The notes below the pieces were generated by a model. The model was not told the DNA's origin. It made no database searches and saw only the letters and a program-made list of their open reading frames with translations. Both the position numbers and the translations under genes were made by a program. DNA of 52,363 bases from Bacteroidia bacterium (GTDB lineage Bacteria > Bacteroidota > Bacteroidia > Flavobacteriales_E > Vicingaceae), in assembly GCA_030426475.1 (NCBI GenBank), contig JAUHYR010000009.1, forward strand, positions 1 to 52,363, written 5' to 3'. Shown here piece after piece: positions 51,848-52,363 of this stretch (its first letter is position 1; every line of letters begins with the position of its first letter).

Positions 51848-52058
51848 TTCCGCTAAATTAGGATGCTAAAAAAGGCTGAAAACTCTCTTCACTATTAGAA
51901 TAAATTAGAGCTTCAAGAGAAATAAAGAAAGTAAACCAAAATGGGAAGGAAATCAAACCAAAATAGCTCATTTGAATCAATGAAAACAGACATTTTCAAA
52001 CAAAAAATGCCGTTAAGAAACTCTAAACGACATTTTGCTTCAGTGTAGCCGAAAAAGT
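51800..52058. repeat. Tandem repeat unit B (about 259 bp)
   Basis: This second copy of unit A starts at TCAAATGTCGAA (51800). The hairpin 52004-52014 with 52026-52036 is conserved exactly; the AAATGGGAT hairpin of unit A is broken here. A third, partial copy begins at 52059 (TCAAATGTCGAA) and similarity fades by about 52075. Confidence 0.9.
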
Positions 52059-52363
52059 TCAAATGTCGAACCAAATTTTAGATGATATTAAAACGATACT
52101 AAATTGTGAATAGTCTTGTTCGTTATTCAAGTAGCTTTAGAAACCCGTCTTTTCTGCAACAATAACTTGTTTATACAAAGATGTTAGAACATAAGATAAG
52201 TCAGGATAGTAATAAGCTAACGAAGAAAAATTGATCACTACTATTTAAAGTAATTTTTTTCGCGACTTTCCCCATTAAATATTGAACTTTGCTAGTGATT
52301 TTTTTTAGAACTCAGACAATAAGGTTCAAGTGTCTGTTCAAGCCCTAGGTCTAAAAAAGTAAA
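52059..52363. other. Gene-free sequence after the tandem repeats
   Basis: After a partial repeat start (52059 to about 52075) I see no open reading frame, terminator or RNA gene. It is A+T-rich. GTTCAAG occurs twice near the end (52324-52348) but does not form a tRNA T-arm. Confidence 0.6.

Noticed and set aside
51548-52075. CRISPR array
   Set aside because: The repeated units are about 255 bp, with similarity over most of their length; there are no short repeats with unique spacers and no cas genes.
46361-52075. Integron attC cassette array
   Set aside because: The repeats are long and lack the GTTRRRY/RYYYAAC core pair, the cassette would be a four-gene operon, and no integrase is present.
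52320-52363. tRNA 3' end (GTTCAAG near the window end)
   Set aside because: The flanking bases do not form a T-arm stem and no acceptor or anticodon arm is found.

Overview
The window is low-G+C (roughly one third G+C by eye) chromosomal DNA from a member of Bacteroidota, most likely Flavobacteriia or a close relative. The evidence is a secreted protein with a gliding-motility/type IX secretion C-terminal domain, three TonB-dependent receptors (two with an obvious carboxypeptidase-like N-terminal domain), a DUF4249 lipoprotein, a DUF2723 (GT117-like) membrane protein, TPR-containing sensor kinases, and promoters of the Bacteroidota TTTG...TAnnTTTG type rather than the E. coli -35/-10 type. 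Genes are tightly packed: several convergent or tandem pairs overlap by 4-23 bp or abut. I saw no rRNA, tRNA, CRISPR array or transposase.

Layout: 1-3.8 kb holds the 3' part of an unknown gene, clpB and a small DUF4870-like membrane protein. 3.8-11.4 kb holds the gliding-type secreted protein, the DUF2723 protein, recX and an MFS transporter whose 5' end looks frameshifted. 11.4-18.4 kb holds a NarL-type response regulator, a lipoprotein, an unknown secreted protein, an OmpA/PD40 protein and a TPR-NarL-type kinase; the kinase is the last gene of a minus-strand run that starts with serS (serS, lipoprotein, TPR protein, kinase; 22.1-16.5 kb). 22.1-24.4 kb holds rpmA-rplU, an EamA transporter and a heavy-metal-associated lipoprotein. 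24.5-27.4 kb pairs an aldehyde dehydrogenase with a GNAT-nitrilase fusion. 27.6-31.3 kb runs TonB-dependent receptor, DUF4249 lipoprotein and a pabA/trpG-type glutaminase subunit with gaps of 1-3 bp. 31.4-46.3 kb holds a YugP-type zinc peptidase, an AddB-like nuclease, a phosphatase lipoprotein, an OmpR-type two-component pair behind murQ, an acyl-CoA ligase, a second TPR kinase, proline dehydrogenase, a second TonB receptor and a Spo0M-like protein.

The most unusual part is 46.36-52.1 kb. A four-gene set (OmpR-type regulator, histidine kinase, PepSY-like lipoprotein, TonB-dependent outer-membrane receptor), arranged as one operon, lies between two identical 62-bp direct repeats (46361-46422 and 51786-51847). 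The right-hand repeat is part of a tandem array of about 255-bp units (51548 to about 52080) that carry conserved hairpins and a recurring AAATGYCG motif in both orientations. This looks like a small repeat-bounded accessory island that could be lost or gained by recombination. No recombinase is present, so mobility is an inference.

Regulatory signals are clear in places: a TTTG-N21-TAnnTTTG promoter precedes both rplU and the 43-45 kb TonB receptor, a similar one precedes proline dehydrogenase, and a sigma-54-like -24/-12 sequence precedes the zinc peptidase. Long inverted repeats flank the lipoprotein next to the NarL-type regulator, and several Rho-independent terminators are visible.
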